A DNA stretch of 43,334 bases from Symploca sp. SIO2C1 (GCA_010692635.1 JAAHGL010000047.1:1-43334); one strand, 5' to 3'; positions 8,767-17,706 are shown, counted from the stretch's first letter. The notes: generated from the sequence alone by a model not told the origin. Made by a program: numbers and translations.

Positions 8767-9001
8767 CAGATCTAAGCTGACGAATTAATTCCACAGAGCT
8801 TGATTGAATCCCTTTGTTAGCTTCTAATTCAGCACTACGAGCCACAATACGCTCATGTGCTGTAAGTATTCGCCTTCGTTGTACCTCGCTGGCAATCGCC
8901 TCGACAACCATCTCGTTAAAAGACTCACTGCCTTCTCGAAACTGCCTTGCTTGCTCAAGCAAATCGGTAGGAATCCTGATAGTTACAGCTTCTAGCTTCA
9001 T
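8747..9001 (-). CDS. vapB: VapB-like antitoxin, ribbon-helix-helix type
   Basis: The 84-residue protein starts KLEAVTIRIPTDLLEQARQF, a typical ribbon-helix-helix DNA-binding opening. A helical, Arg/Glu-rich C-terminus probably wraps the toxin. It lies directly upstream of and overlaps the PIN-domain gene, so antitoxin is made first. By analogy with the family the complex should repress its own promoter, which would lie in the short gap before 9056 or within the transporter gene end. The subfamily cannot be decided by eye. Confidence 0.82.
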   Translation of the reverse strand: MKLEAVTIRIPTDLLEQARQFREGSESFNEMVVEAIASEVQRRRILTAHERIVARSAELEANKGIQSSSVELIRQLRSGEERRD

Positions 9002-9055
9002 AGTTGCAGTCTATGCGATCGGAATTCAAGAACTTTTGGAGCAGAGTCAGTTCAA

Positions 9056-10765
9056 TTATAGACAATCTTGATCATTAACAGCTTGAGCTGACTTACGCTC
9101 TAGAAGCTTCAAGCGAATTTCGGCATGAAATTCACGAGTAATGGGATAGAAATAGGCCAAAACTAAACCAATAATTAAGGCAACCGTTGGCAGAGGACCA
9201 ACAGCAATGCGGATTGCCAGCAGTGCTGAATCTGGTTGGGTAGGCACCGGTTGTCCTTGAACAGACTTGATAAATCCTGCCAACTCCAAAGCTTGACCGA
9301 CTAGAAACAGTGCTAGTGCCAGACCAACTTTTTGCAAAAGTACCATGAAACCATAAAAAATGCCCTCACGACGCTGGCCTGTTCTTAGTTCATCAAGTTC
9401 AATCACATCTGGTACCATCGACCAAGGAATGAGATAGGCAACGGATACACCAAAGCCAGCAAGAATAGCCAAACAATACATCAAGGTTACTTGACCGGGC
9501 TGAACGAAAAACAGACCTGCTTGAGCAATAATCCACAGGCTCATCCCCATAAAGTAAACAGCTTTTTTCCCTAATCGCTCGCTAACAAACCTCCAAAAAA
9601 ACAGCATAACTAGAGCTGTGCCTTGAACAGCAATAGCAACTGTAGGAAATATGTCTTCTGGCAAACCCATCCAACTTACTACAAAGTAAATGAGGATACT
9701 TGCAGTTAACTGAACAGCTAGCCAAGAACAGAGGTAAATACTAATAACAAAGAGGAAAGGTTTGTTAGCGAAAACAACCTTGAGTTGCTCAACAAATGAA
9801 AGAGAAGGTGTGGTGTTTTCCTGAGATTCTTCTGAAGCAACGCTGCGAGTCATGAGGTGAGGTTCAGGGTTGGAAAATAACAGCGTTAGACCGAAGATAG
9901 TAATCAACACACCAAAAAGAATCGCGACGATACTAGTAAGGTCAACTTTCCCTATTGTACCCACCCATTCAGCAGTAACGGGGATAATTCGGATTATGCC
10001 ATAGCCAATACATAAAACACCAATGATGTTCAAGAGAGTACCGAAGCCCTTTTTTAGCTGATTATTTAATATGGGCTGGGCTCCCCGTTCTCGGATTACC
10101 AAAACACACCAAAAAATTGGTAAGACTGATAGTAAAGAACAAAGAAAGCCCAAAACCAGATATCGCTTAATTAGGTCATCAGGATAGGTGGCAAAAATTA
10201 CCTGAGCTAGTATCAAAGACAGGATGCTACCACCAATAGAAAAGCTAAAACGAAAGCTGTTGAGGCTGGTGCGCTCGTTGTAATCTTGAGTCAGTTCTGG
10301 TGTCAGGGCTGTGTAGGGTAGATTAACGGCAGTGTAGGCAAGGTTAAAGAGAATGGCAATCAGCAGGTAGTAGATAAATAGCCACCAGGTATTAGCAGCT
10401 TCGTTGCTACTGAAGCGAGGGACAATCCACTGCAAGAAAAACAAAATGCCAAAGGGAATTGCGCCACAAAAGATCCACGGAAGGCGACGCCCCCAACGAG
10501 AACGAGTGCGATCGCTTAAGATACCAGTAATAGGATCGTTGATTGCATCAGAAATCTTACCAATTGCGAGAATAGAGCCTGCTAAACCAGCGGGTAAACC
10601 GGCAACGTTGGTGAAGAAATACAACAGGAAAAATACCAAAACGTTGGCAGTTATAGCTGGTCCCATATCCCCAGCTCCGTAAGCCAACTTAGTAGTAAAG
10701 TTGAGTTTTTCCTGTTCCGGGGTTGTTGGGGAACTAGCAGCGTCAGGAGGTGAAACGTCACTCAT
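9056..10765 (-). CDS. GPH-family (MelB-like) sugar:cation symporter
   Basis: An integral membrane protein of 569 residues with about 12 hydrophobic segments and a hydrophilic tail at each end. Residues about 72-98 hold the GPH signature DAINDPITG followed by SDRTRSRWGRRLPW, which includes the acidic residues used for cation coupling. These carriers take up glycosides, pentosides or hexuronides with H+ or Na+; the substrate here is not identifiable. A central loop of about 90 residues with one extra hydrophobic pair is somewhat long. The ATG at 10765 is preferred over a TTG at 10774. It is divergent from the phosphoribosyltransferase. Confidence 0.88.
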   Translation of the reverse strand: MSDVSPPDAASSPTTPEQEKLNFTTKLAYGAGDMGPAITANVLVFFLLYFFTNVAGLPAGLAGSILAIGKISDAINDPITGILSDRTRSRWGRRLPWIFCGAIPFGILFFLQWIVPRFSSNEAANTWWLFIYYLLIAILFNLAYTAVNLPYTALTPELTQDYNERTSLNSFRFSFSIGGSILSLILAQVIFATYPDDLIKRYLVLGFLCSLLSVLPIFWCVLVIRERGAQPILNNQLKKGFGTLLNIIGVLCIGYGIIRIIPVTAEWVGTIGKVDLTSIVAILFGVLITIFGLTLLFSNPEPHLMTRSVASEESQENTTPSLSFVEQLKVVFANKPFLFVISIYLCSWLAVQLTASILIYFVVSWMGLPEDIFPTVAIAVQGTALVMLFFWRFVSERLGKKAVYFMGMSLWIIAQAGLFFVQPGQVTLMYCLAILAGFGVSVAYLIPWSMVPDVIELDELRTGQRREGIFYGFMVLLQKVGLALALFLVGQALELAGFIKSVQGQPVPTQPDSALLAIRIAVGPLPTVALIIGLVLAYFYPITREFHAEIRLKLLERKSAQAVNDQDCL

Positions 10766-10871
10766 GGCAATCAAGTAAAATTGGGCATCGATCGGCTGAC
10801 ACTACAGTACAGCACCAACCCGCTCTCGACATCAAGGTAACATTTTGTTGACCCATCTAATAAAGCTTGCT

Positions 10872-11393
10872 ATGCCAGACCTTTACGTGTCCTGGTCAGA
10901 GTACCATCAAAAAATTGAAACCTTAGCTGCCAAAATATATCAAACCCACTGGGATTTTAACCAAATTGTCTGCATAGCTAAAGGTGGCCTGCGGGTTGGC
11001 GATATCCTTTGCCGAATATACCAACAACCTCTAGCAATTCTCAGTGCTTCTTCTTATAGAGGATCGGAGAATCGAGCTCGATGCTCAATCAAGTTTGCCA
11101 GTCACCTGACAATGACCACAGACCAATTAGGCTCTCGTGTACTATTAGTAGATGATTTGGTAGATTCTGGTATCAGCCTCCAAGAGTCCATTAACTGGCT
11201 CACGCAGCATTACGGTGAGGTGATTGAGGAAATTCGTACTGGAGTACTTTGGTACAAAAGCAACTCTGTCTTTATTCCTGATTACTATGTGGATTACTTA
11301 CCAGATAATTCCTGGATTCATCAGCCTTTTGAAGGCTATGAACAAATGAATCCTGCTGAACTCATCCAAGACCCTTTTTTCGCAATGGGATAG
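10872..11393 (+). CDS. Phosphoribosyltransferase family protein
   Basis: This 173-residue type I PRTase fold shows the PRPP-binding motif VLLVDDLVDSGIS (90-102) with Asp94 and Asp95, and an upstream AKGGLRVGD loop. Such proteins transfer phosphoribosyl groups to purine bases, or act as regulators. The hood region is short and closest in style to xanthine/hypoxanthine-type enzymes, so the acceptor base is uncertain. The ATG at 10872 begins the recognisable MPDLYVSW start; a TTG at 10845 would add nine residues. A perfect palindrome follows the stop. Confidence 0.85.
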   Translation: MPDLYVSWSEYHQKIETLAAKIYQTHWDFNQIVCIAKGGLRVGDILCRIYQQPLAILSASSYRGSENRARCSIKFASHLTMTTDQLGSRVLLVDDLVDSGISLQESINWLTQHYGEVIEEIRTGVLWYKSNSVFIPDYYVDYLPDNSWIHQPFEGYEQMNPAELIQDPFFAMG

Positions 11394-11411
11394 GTATTTC
11401 TGTTAACAGAA

Positions 11412-11433
11412 GAGCCATCATGCATGATGGCTC
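11412..11433. terminator. Bidirectional hairpin between convergent genes
   Basis: A perfect 22-nt palindrome, GAGCCATCATG and its inverse, lies 19 nt after the PRTase stop and 50 nt beyond the convergent vWA gene. No long T-run follows, so termination may be imperfect, or the hairpin may mainly stabilise the 3' ends. Confidence 0.6.
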
Positions 11434-11483
11434 ACAATCAAAGATCGATTTCTTTCTCTCCTACTATCTTCTGACTGCCTTCT

Positions 11484-12104
11484 TCAATCGATGATAGCGT
11501 TGAGCAATACTTCAGCTAGAGTCATGTTTTCCATATCATCCAGAGTCACTGTATCAACAATGTCAAACTTAGCTCCAGCACCTTGAAGGTCATCATCTAG
11601 TGCTTTGAGAAACCGAGTAGCCATTGCATCTTTACCCACTTGAATGAGGGAAATTGCCAGTTCTTCATCCCGATCTATCTGACGAGATGCCTCAATAATC
11701 ACCTTCATAACGTCTTTGCGGTTATCTGGCTCACCATCGGTAATCACTAAAATGGTTTCTCCGTTTAGCTTCGCCTGCCCAGCTACTTTACGTTTAAAGT
11801 AGTCATCCGTAGCATCCTTAAGTACACCAGCAAGGTCTGTGCGACCCATTGGGTCATTTTCTTGAAAGACTTGTGCAACTTTGTCTGAGGTGACATTGTC
11901 GTAACGCCTGAAGCGACTAGAAAATAGGTAAACAGTAATCCCATCTGGATCAAACTCTTCACATTTCCTTGCCACCGCTAGGGTTGACTCCTGTACAGTC
12001 TCCCATCGGCTGATCCCCCCCGGTTGATCTTGGGTGGACATACTGCCGCTTTTGTCAATAATTAACGTGTAGTCTCGTTCTTCCACGATAGAACCTGCAA
12101 CCAA
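11484..12104 (-). CDS. vWA-domain protein
   Basis: A single von Willebrand factor A domain of 206 residues. The metal site (MIDAS) is complete: Asp17-Lys-Ser19-Gly-Ser21, a Thr in GRTDLAGVL and Asp in VITDGEPDN. These are cytoplasmic metal-dependent interaction modules, often paired with MoxR ATPases or Ter proteins, but no such partner is near. A TTG start at 12104 has GGAGG 6-7 nt upstream; a GTG start (VEERDYTL) follows closely. The ribosome site lies just outside the right end of the tnpB element, so that insertion sits between this gene and whatever was originally upstream. Confidence 0.87.
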   Translation of the reverse strand: MVAGSIVEERDYTLIIDKSGSMSTQDQPGGISRWETVQESTLAVARKCEEFDPDGITVYLFSSRFRRYDNVTSDKVAQVFQENDPMGRTDLAGVLKDATDDYFKRKVAGQAKLNGETILVITDGEPDNRKDVMKVIIEASRQIDRDEELAISLIQVGKDAMATRFLKALDDDLQGAGAKFDIVDTVTLDDMENMTLAEVLLNAIID

Positions 12105-12119
12105 AAAACAACCTCCAGC

Positions 12120-12132
12120 AACTCTCAGAGTT
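12120..12132. repeat. Short palindrome beside the IS right end
   Basis: AACTCT-C-AGAGTT is a perfect inverted repeat. It lies between the vWA ribosome site and the right end of the tnpB element. It could be an operator of the vWA gene or part of the insertion target hairpin. Confidence 0.4.
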
Positions 12133-12136
12133 TAGT

Positions 12137-12300
12137 GACATACTCCCGACGCTAATCCTGCGGATATAGCGCGGGCTTCTCAGCGACTCCCGGTATACCG
12201 TCGGACATTAACTGAGCTTTAAGAACGGGATGCCCCACCGCTCTATTTTTGATGTTGATGGTGAACTACCTACAGTGACGCAACGCGAGTACACAGTAAG
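12137..12300 (-). ncRNA. Candidate omega/re-RNA scaffold at the tnpB 3' end
   Basis: TnpB proteins use a guide RNA whose scaffold overlaps the 3' end of tnpB and runs to the right end of the element, with the guide taken from flanking DNA. The region here has the expected position and the structured hairpin at 12145-12175. If this holds, the guide would read into 12136-12117 upstream of the vWA gene. Extent and expression are inferred. Confidence 0.35.
12145..12175 (-). repeat. Bulged right-end hairpin of the IS element
   Basis: CCCG pairs with CGGG and CGCTA with TAGCG, leaving a single unpaired A at 12149 and a 12-nt loop. Hairpins with one bulged base are the sites recognised by Y1 transposases of the IS200/IS605 family. 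Confidence 0.65.
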
Positions 12301-13498
12301 CTTCCTGTCCAACAGAAAGCGCAGTCGTAGATTTCTTGCGTCCTCTATTACTGCGGCTTACATCTGGACAACAGGCTTTATCCCCCGTTCCAGAGGTCAA
12401 TATCCGTAGTCCCTCATTTCTGAGGTTGAGCGCTGCATTAACATCTCTATCATGTTTGGTTTGGCAATGTGTACAAGTCCAGTTTCTTACAGCCAATGAT
12501 AAACTTCCGACTTGATTCAGGCATACATGACAGGTTTTGGAGCTCGGGAAAAATCGATCAACCTCTTGATAAATTTTCCCTTCTGCTTCTGCCTTATATT
12601 TTAGCATGGTGCAAAACATCCCCCAGCCCACCTGATGAATGGATTTAGCTAGACAATGGTTTTGCATCATGCCTTTAATATTCAGATTTTCCACCACAAT
12701 AACTTGGTTTTCGTTGACTATCCTACGTGATAGCTTGTGTAGAAAATCTGTACGAGAGTTGTTAATTTTAAGATGCACTCTAGCGACTTTTTTTCTGGCT
12801 TTATTGCGGTTACTAGAACCTTTGTGCTTGCGAGATAGTTGCTGTTGTTTGATTTTGAGATTGTGTTGATGCTTGTTTAGTAGGCGAGGGTTATCAAATT
12901 TAGAGCCATCACTGGTTACAGCGAAATGGTTTAACCCTAAATCAATACCTACTGCTTTCCCATCCTTACTCGGCTGTGGCTGCTGTTTACCATCATCCAA
13001 CAAAATAGCCGCATAGTATTGATTAGAGCAGTTTTTGGAAATGGTTACCGTCTTGAGTTTCCCCTCAATGGTTCTGTGAATCGTTGCACAGACATTGCCG
13101 ATCTTGGGGATAGTTAAATGATGGGGTGCAACTTTAACATTTTGAGGGTACTGTATTGACTGCTTACCATGCTTAGATTTGAATCTAGGGTATTTTGCTC
13201 TTTTCTCAAAAAAGTTGTTAAAAGCTACTCCTAAGTTTAAACAAACTTGCTGTAAGCACTGGGAATAAGTCAGGGTTAACCAGTGATACTCTTTCTTGAG
13301 CTGGGGAATGAGTTTCTTAACGTCATAACCAGACAATCCCTTGCCTGTCTGTTTGTAGGTCTGATTAATCAAATTCAGACAATAATTCCACAGCCAACGG
13401 CAGTTACCAAAAGATTGTTCTAATAACAGCTGTTGTGGTGGATTGGGATAGAGTCTGACCTTGACAACCTTGAGCATTTTAGAAGAAAAAGTATGCAC
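12266..13498 (-). CDS. tnpB: TnpB RNA-guided nuclease (IS605 OrfB family)
   Basis: The 410-residue protein begins with the OrfB helix-turn-helix region (VRLYPNPPQQLLLEQSFGNCRWLWN). Its RuvC-like nuclease has Asp186 (GIDLGLNHFAV), Glu270 (VVENLNIKGM) and a final Asp in HDRDVNAALN (349-357). A zinc ribbon is formed by Cys323-x2-Cys326 and Cys342-x2-Cys345. All catalytic residues are intact, so it could be active. In this family TnpB cuts the donor site after excision, favouring element retention. A second ATG at residue 8 is an alternative start. It is only distantly similar to the tnpB remnant at 31598. Confidence 0.95.
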   Translation of the reverse strand: MHTFSSKMLKVVKVRLYPNPPQQLLLEQSFGNCRWLWNYCLNLINQTYKQTGKGLSGYDVKKLIPQLKKEYHWLTLTYSQCLQQVCLNLGVAFNNFFEKRAKYPRFKSKHGKQSIQYPQNVKVAPHHLTIPKIGNVCATIHRTIEGKLKTVTISKNCSNQYYAAILLDDGKQQPQPSKDGKAVGIDLGLNHFAVTSDGSKFDNPRLLNKHQHNLKIKQQQLSRKHKGSSNRNKARKKVARVHLKINNSRTDFLHKLSRRIVNENQVIVVENLNIKGMMQNHCLAKSIHQVGWGMFCTMLKYKAEAEGKIYQEVDRFFPSSKTCHVCLNQVGSLSLAVRNWTCTHCQTKHDRDVNAALNLRNEGLRILTSGTGDKACCPDVSRSNRGRKKSTTALSVGQEAYCVLALRHCR

Positions 13499-13656
13499 TC
13501 TAATTGTAGCAGGGATAGTCGTCGCAAGTGTTTAGAGCCTGAGTGGGATTCATCCCAGGCCTCCCCGACAGGGCAGGACGTGGGGCTTCTCCCGGAAGAC
13601 AGCTAAATCTAGCTTATACGACTTCCCAAAAATACTACCGATTTTGAGCAGACAAT

Positions 13657-14130
13657 TTAGCTAGGTAACGTATCTTTAAGTGGCTGCCAACGGAAAGAGC
13701 GATCGCCCCCCATTTCCACCACCACTTTCACTCGTGATTCCTGTTTGGGCAAAGTAGTTAAATACTCAACTTCCTGACTTGACAGAATGTTACCTTCAAT
13801 AATCCACAATGCTAATCCTTTTGATTTGGGGGGTAGATTTTCTAATCGGTAGCTCATGATCGGTGGTATGTAGTAAACTTCGCCAACGGCAGAAGCCTTA
13901 CCCATATTTTTCTTGCCAAGATGGGGAGGACGCACACCATGAACACCAGTGAGGTAAGCAGCAGGGTCACCTAACCCTCGAGCAGTAATGCACAAGCTGT
14001 CATAGCCTGCTGCTCGCAAACGCCGCCGATAACGTCCTTCAAATCCCCCCTCCAATGGCATATATATAGCCAATGCCTCAGACTTTTCCAGGTCGCGGAT
14101 GAAAGATTTGCCAGTCGTGAGCAGAGCCAT
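13657..14130 (-). CDS. ndhN: NAD(P)H-quinone oxidoreductase subunit N
   Basis: The 157-residue protein matches cyanobacterial NdhN along its full length. Recognisable segments are MALLTTGKSFIRDLE, PLEGGFEGRYRRRLRAAGY, LTGVHGVRPPHLGKK and VKVVVEMGGDRSFRW. NdhN is a stromal/cytoplasmic-side subunit specific to the photosynthetic NDH-1 complex, which carries out cyclic electron flow and respiration at the thylakoid. It has no membrane segments. It is divergent from the ribosomal-protein cluster, with about 650 nt between them. The tnpB element lies downstream of its 3' end. Confidence 0.96.
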   Translation of the reverse strand: MALLTTGKSFIRDLEKSEALAIYMPLEGGFEGRYRRRLRAAGYDSLCITARGLGDPAAYLTGVHGVRPPHLGKKNMGKASAVGEVYYIPPIMSYRLENLPPKSKGLALWIIEGNILSSQEVEYLTTLPKQESRVKVVVEMGGDRSFRWQPLKDTLPS

Positions 14131-14376
14131 CTCTATTTCCTCTTTCGCCTTAAGTTTTGTGAATTAGCCTTAGCTGTCTATTATAGGCGGCAAGGAGTGA
14201 AGTTAAGTTATAGCTCTTTCTCGCATAAGGAGAAGCGACTATCGAAACGTAGCATGCTAGGTCTCTACATAATCCCCAAAAATAATAACTAGACAAAAAT
14301 AAACAAATTATTATATGATTAAAAACTGTGGGTAAATCCAGGTTGCTGCTAGCAACTTCACTAGAGGTACACAAAT

Positions 14377-14403
14377 ATACTTTGAACCATCGGTTTAAAG
14401 TAT
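14377..14403. repeat. 12-bp inverted repeat upstream of the r-protein promoter
   Basis: ATACTTTGAACC (14377-14388) is mirrored by GGTTTAAAGTAT (14392-14403) with one mismatch (G-U in RNA) and a 3-nt centre. It lies about 90 nt upstream of the candidate -35 box, so it could be a regulator site or part of an ndhN transcript. Confidence 0.5.
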
Positions 14404-14491
14404 GTACTTAACTTAAAGCGGTTGATTTATTCTGCTTCAGAGATGAAGCAATTACGCAAGAAAGCAAAGGTTTAAGAATCTGTTTGATTCA

Positions 14492-14521
14492 TTGGACAAT
14501 TGCGTTCAATCTAGGTATACT
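14492..14521 (+). promoter_or_regulatory. Candidate sigma70-type promoter of the ribosomal operon
   Basis: TTGGAC (14492-14497) and TATACT (14516-14521) are separated by 18 nt, close to the housekeeping consensus. Transcription would start near 14528, leaving a structured leader of about 250 nt before rplC. No better pair was seen in the region. Confidence 0.5.
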
Positions 14522-14660
14522 TGCATTTTCGCCTCGAAGGGATACTGAGAGTTTACTACTTAAGTCCCGACGTATTAAGGCGTTATCTTAGCCAGTATTT
14601 AATAGATAAGTTCCCACAAGCTGGCTCATAAAATCTTAAAAGGCTAGCCAAAGGTAACTT

Positions 14661-14678
14661 TCTCCTCTTTTGAGGAGA
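14661..14678 (+). promoter_or_regulatory. Leader hairpin upstream of rplC
   Basis: TCTCCTC and GAGGAGA form a perfect 7-bp stem around TTTT, about 100 nt before the rplC start. Its position in the leader makes it a candidate element for attenuation or autogenous control, but no ribosomal-protein site can be recognised. The GAGGAG strand resembles an anti-Shine-Dalgarno target, so the stem might also hide a ribosome site. Confidence 0.4.
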
Positions 14679-14779
14679 TTGTCTCGTGTTAACGACAACA
14701 ACTTATTTGTAGGGTAAAGCGGATTGTAACAAACTACTCTCAAACTTACCCTGCCTTAATATCTAAAAAGGAGAAACCA

Positions 14780-15415
14780 GTGTCTGTTGGTATCCTCGGC
14801 ACTAAACTTGGCATGACTCAAGTGTTTGACGAGGCAGGAAGAGCCCTTCCTGTGACTGTTGTTCAAGCCGGTCCATGCACCGTGACACAAATTAAAACCA
14901 AGCAGACAGACGGCTACAACTCTGTTCAGCTTGGTTATGACCAAGTAAAGCCCAAAATCATTAACAAGCCTGAGCTAGGACACTTAGCTAAGTCCAATGC
15001 TCCTCCGTTACGTCACCTACGGGAATATCCCTTGAGTGAAACCAGTGAATTTGAGCTGGGTCAATCAATCAATGCGGATATTTTCACACCAGGCCAACTA
15101 GTAGATGTAACGGGAAAAAGTATTGGTCGTGGCTTTGCTGGTTATCAAAAGCGTCATAACTTTAAACGAGGACCGATGGCTCATGGTTCCAAAAATCACC
15201 GTTTGCCCGGTTCCACAGGAGCAGGAACAACCCCTGGTCGTACCTATCCTGGTAAGAAAATGGCAGGTCGTTATGGAGGGAAACGGACTACAATTCGCAA
15301 GCTAGAGGTAGTAAAGGTAGACTCAGACCGTAACTTACTACTGATTAAAGGCGCAATTCCTGGCAAGCCAGGAGCTCTTTTGAGCATTGGTCCGACCAAA
15401 AAGGTAGGAAGCTAG
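14780..15415 (+). CDS. rplC: 50S ribosomal protein L3
   Basis: First gene of the operon, 211 residues. The start [19 protein letters not shown] and the central loop [25 protein letters not shown], which reaches toward the peptidyl-transferase centre, are characteristic of bacterial L3. L3 nucleates 50S assembly on 23S rRNA. The start is a GTG with AAGGAG six nt upstream. As in other cyanobacteria, rpsJ is not in front of it. Confidence 0.98.
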   Translation: MSVGILGTKLGMTQVFDEAGRALPVTVVQAGPCTVTQIKTKQTDGYNSVQLGYDQVKPKIINKPELGHLAKSNAPPLRHLREYPLSETSEFELGQSINADIFTPGQLVDVTGKSIGRGFAGYQKRHNFKRGPMAHGSKNHRLPGSTGAGTTPGRTYPGKKMAGRYGGKRTTIRKLEVVKVDSDRNLLLIKGAIPGKPGALLSIGPTKKVGS

Positions 15416-15501
15416 TTATTAGCTGTTGGTTGTTGCTTATTGCATTGTTGTCACAAAACTTTCCAATAAGTAACACGTAACCAATAACAAAGGAGAGAAA
15501 A
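15416..15501. repeat. Heptamer-type inverted spacer rplC-rplD
   Basis: The left half carries TTGGTTGTTGCTTATTG and the right half CCAATAAGTAAC and CCAATAAC, giving complementary halves able to pair. The rplD ribosome site (AAAGGAG) lies just beyond the right half. Confidence 0.55.
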
Positions 15502-16134
15502 ATGGTTGATTGTACTGTACGAAACTGGGAAGGAGAACAGACAGGAGAAGCGAAGCTGGATTTGCGAGTTGCTAAAGAAGAAAGCGCAGCTCACATTGTT
15601 CACCGAGCTATGGTCAAGCAAATGACTAATGCCCGCCAGGGTAATGCTTCTACGAAAACTCGTGCCGAAGTTAGAGGCGGTGGACGAAAACCATGGCGGC
15701 AAAAAGGAACAGGTCGTGCTCGTGCTGGCTCAAACCGTTCCCCACTATGGCGTGGTGGTGGAGTGATTTTTGGTCCTAAACCCAGGGACTTTAAAGTCAA
15801 GATGAATCGCAAAGAGCGTCGGTTGGCGCTGCGAACCGCTTTACAGAGTAGAGCTGATGACTTGATTGTTGTGGAAGATTTTGCTGAGCAACTGCCACAA
15901 CCTAAGACTAAAGAACTATTAGGAGCAATTGCACGGTGGGGCATTAATCCTGAGTCGAAAGTTCTCCTCATCCTACCTCAGCGAGAAGAAATGGTTTACT
16001 TGTCAGCCCGTAACCTGTCAACTGTGAAGTTGATTTTGGCTACTCATTTGAATGTCTATGACATCCTTGCCGCTGACAAAATTGTGACTACCTCATCTGC
16101 TCTTGTCAAAATTCAGGAGGTTTACAGTGACTGA
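15502..16134 (+). CDS. rplD: 50S ribosomal protein L4
   Basis: A 210-residue L4. The basic loop [25 protein letters not shown], which lines the peptide exit tunnel, and [16 protein letters not shown] are diagnostic. In some bacteria L4 represses its own operon by binding the leader; whether it does so here is unknown, but the leader before rplC is structured. The ATG is preceded by AAAGGAG. The gene overlaps the rplW start by 8 nt. Confidence 0.98.
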   Translation: MVDCTVRNWEGEQTGEAKLDLRVAKEESAAHIVHRAMVKQMTNARQGNASTKTRAEVRGGGRKPWRQKGTGRARAGSNRSPLWRGGGVIFGPKPRDFKVKMNRKERRLALRTALQSRADDLIVVEDFAEQLPQPKTKELLGAIARWGINPESKVLLILPQREEMVYLSARNLSTVKLILATHLNVYDILAADKIVTTSSALVKIQEVYSD

Positions 16135-16429
16135 GTATAACCCCCGCGATCTTGCGGATTTGGTGCTGCGACCAATTGTGACAGAGAAGGCAACCATACT
16201 CTTAGAGCAGAACAAGTATGTTTTTGAAGTCATACCCAAAGCCACAAAGCCAGAAATTAAGGCGGCAATTGAAAGTCTGTTTGAGGTAAAAGTTGTCGGG
16301 GTAAACACCCTGCGTCTACCACGTAAAAAGCGTCGAGTTGGCAGGTTTGTCGGTTATAAACCGCAGTACAAAAGAGCTGTTATAACCCTAGCAGATGGAG
16401 ACTCCATTACCCTGTTCCCAGACGTCTAG
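16127..16429 (+). CDS. rplW: 50S ribosomal protein L23
   Basis: L23 sits at the tunnel exit and docks trigger factor and SRP. The protein reads (V)[32 protein letters not shown] and ends in a typical L23 beta hairpin; 100 residues. I place the start at a GTG (16127), 7 nt after CAGGAGG and overlapping the rplD stop, because family members begin here. An upstream frame to 16103 exists but is unlikely. Confidence 0.96.
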   Translation: MTEYNPRDLADLVLRPIVTEKATILLEQNKYVFEVIPKATKPEIKAAIESLFEVKVVGVNTLRLPRKKRRVGRFVGYKPQYKRAVITLADGDSITLFPDV

Positions 16430-16489
16430 GTTATAGATTATTGGTCATTAGCAATTCATACAACTGACAACTGACAACGGATATTTGTT

Positions 16490-17353
16490 ATGGGAATTCG
16501 CGCTTATCGACCATACACTCCCGGTACTCGACAGAGTACAGTCTCAGATTTTGCCGAGATCACTCGTAGTGAACCGGAAAAATCACTAACTAAGTATAAA
16601 CATCGTAAAAAGGGTCGTAACAATCGCGGCGTAATTACCAGTAGACGTCGTGGTGGTGGACATAAACGTCTGTATCGTGTTATCGACTTTCGCCGCGATA
16701 AGCACAATATCCCGGCAAAAGTAGCGGAAATTGAGTACGACCCCCACCGAAATGCCCGGATTGCACTTCTTTACTATCAAGATGGGGAAAAGCGCTATAT
16801 TATTCATCCGAATGGTTTGCCAGTAGGTAGCTCAGTCATGTCTGGTCCCAATGCTCCTATTGAAATTGGTAATGCTTTACCACTCAAGAACATTCCCTTG
16901 GGGACCAGCGTACACAATGTGGAATTAGTGCCAGGAAAGGGTGCACAGATGGCTCGCTCTGCAGGTGCATCTGCTCAGGTTGTAGCAAAAGAAGGTAGCT
17001 ATGTCACTCTCAAACTACCTTCTGGAGAAGTCCGAATGATCAGGCGCGATTGCTACGCCACCATTGGGCAAGTAGGCAACATTGAGGCTAGGAACCTTAG
17101 TTTAGGTAAAGCCGGTCGTAATCGCCATAGAGGTCGTCGTCCTCAGGTGAGAGGAAGCGTGATGAACCCAGTGGATCATCCTCATGGAGGAGGTGAAGGA
17201 AGAGCTCCTGTAGGTAGATCCGGACCAGTCACTCCTTGGGGTAAGCCCGCTTTAGGAGCAAAAACTCGCAAGCGAAATAAGCAAAGTGATTCTTTAATTG
17301 TCCGACGTCGCCGAAAATCATCAAAACGAGGACGTGGGGGTCGAGAAAGCTAA
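16490..17353 (+). CDS. rplB: 50S ribosomal protein L2
   Basis: A full-length, 287-residue L2, needed for subunit association and peptidyl-transferase activity. Diagnostic segments are [17 protein letters not shown], the [15 protein letters not shown] motif and the C-terminal [14 protein letters not shown] with its catalytically important His. A strongly basic tail ends the protein. A short heptamer-like spacer separates it from rplW. Confidence 0.98.
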   Translation: MGIRAYRPYTPGTRQSTVSDFAEITRSEPEKSLTKYKHRKKGRNNRGVITSRRRGGGHKRLYRVIDFRRDKHNIPAKVAEIEYDPHRNARIALLYYQDGEKRYIIHPNGLPVGSSVMSGPNAPIEIGNALPLKNIPLGTSVHNVELVPGKGAQMARSAGASAQVVAKEGSYVTLKLPSGEVRMIRRDCYATIGQVGNIEARNLSLGKAGRNRHRGRRPQVRGSVMNPVDHPHGGGEGRAPVGRSGPVTPWGKPALGAKTRKRNKQSDSLIVRRRRKSSKRGRGGRES

Positions 17354-17430
17354 ATCACTGGTTAGTTTGGTTTTTTGCTGATTCTACAGCCATTTTTCTA
17401 AAATCAAAAACAACTTGCCAATAGGAAAAT

Positions 17431-17706
17431 ATGGGTCGTTCATTAAAAAAAGGTCCTTTTATCGCTGACAGTCTTCTCAAAAAGATAGAGAAACTGAATG
17501 CTAAGGGAGAAAAACAAGTAATCAAAACCTGGTCACGAGCATCAACTATTTTGCCAATGATGATTGGTCACACAATAGCTGTTCATAATGGTCGAACACA
17601 TGTGCCAATTTTTATCAGTGAGCAAATGGTCGGTCACAAACTTGGCGAATTTGCACCAACTCGTACCTTTCGGGGACATAGTAAGAGTGATCGTCGGGGT
17701 CGCTAG
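17431..17706 (+). CDS. rpsS: 30S ribosomal protein S19
   Basis: A 91-residue S19, which contacts the A-site tRNA side of the 30S head with S13. [10 protein letters not shown] at the start, [22 protein letters not shown] in the middle and [12 protein letters not shown] near the end are signatures. The ATG start is unambiguous. Confidence 0.98.
   Translation: MGRSLKKGPFIADSLLKKIEKLNAKGEKQVIKTWSRASTILPMMIGHTIAVHNGRTHVPIFISEQMVGHKLGEFAPTRTFRGHSKSDRRGR

Larger units (their letters stand above)
12137..13600 (-). mobile_element. IS200/IS605-type element carrying only tnpB
   Basis: The element consists of one tnpB gene, a right end with a hairpin at 12145-12175 and a left-end GC-rich region at about 13536-13590 containing GAAGCCCC and inverted repeats. 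No tnpA (Y1 transposase) is present, so mobilisation would depend on a transposase in trans. There are no terminal inverted repeats or target duplications, as expected for this family. Both boundaries are estimated from end motifs and may be off by tens of bases. Confidence 0.7.
14131..14779. other. Divergent ndhN-rplC intergenic region and operon leader
   Basis: No gene is supported in this 649-nt stretch; an open frame on the minus strand at 14150-14374 lacks any recognisable features. Visible structure includes a GTTGCT/AGCAAC hairpin (14342-14356), a 12-bp near-perfect inverted repeat (14377-14403), a sigma70-like promoter (14492-14521) and a leader hairpin (14661-14678). The part after about 14528 is the likely 5' untranslated leader of the ribosomal operon, roughly 250 nt. 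Confidence 0.6.

Noticed and set aside
11484-12104. vWA-MoxR-type ternary conflict system
   Set aside because: Only the vWA protein is present; no MoxR ATPase or VMAP-like gene lies nearby.
14150-14374. Small gene between ndhN and rplC
   Set aside because: A 74-codon minus-strand frame with no ribosome site or recognisable domain, inside a probable regulatory region.
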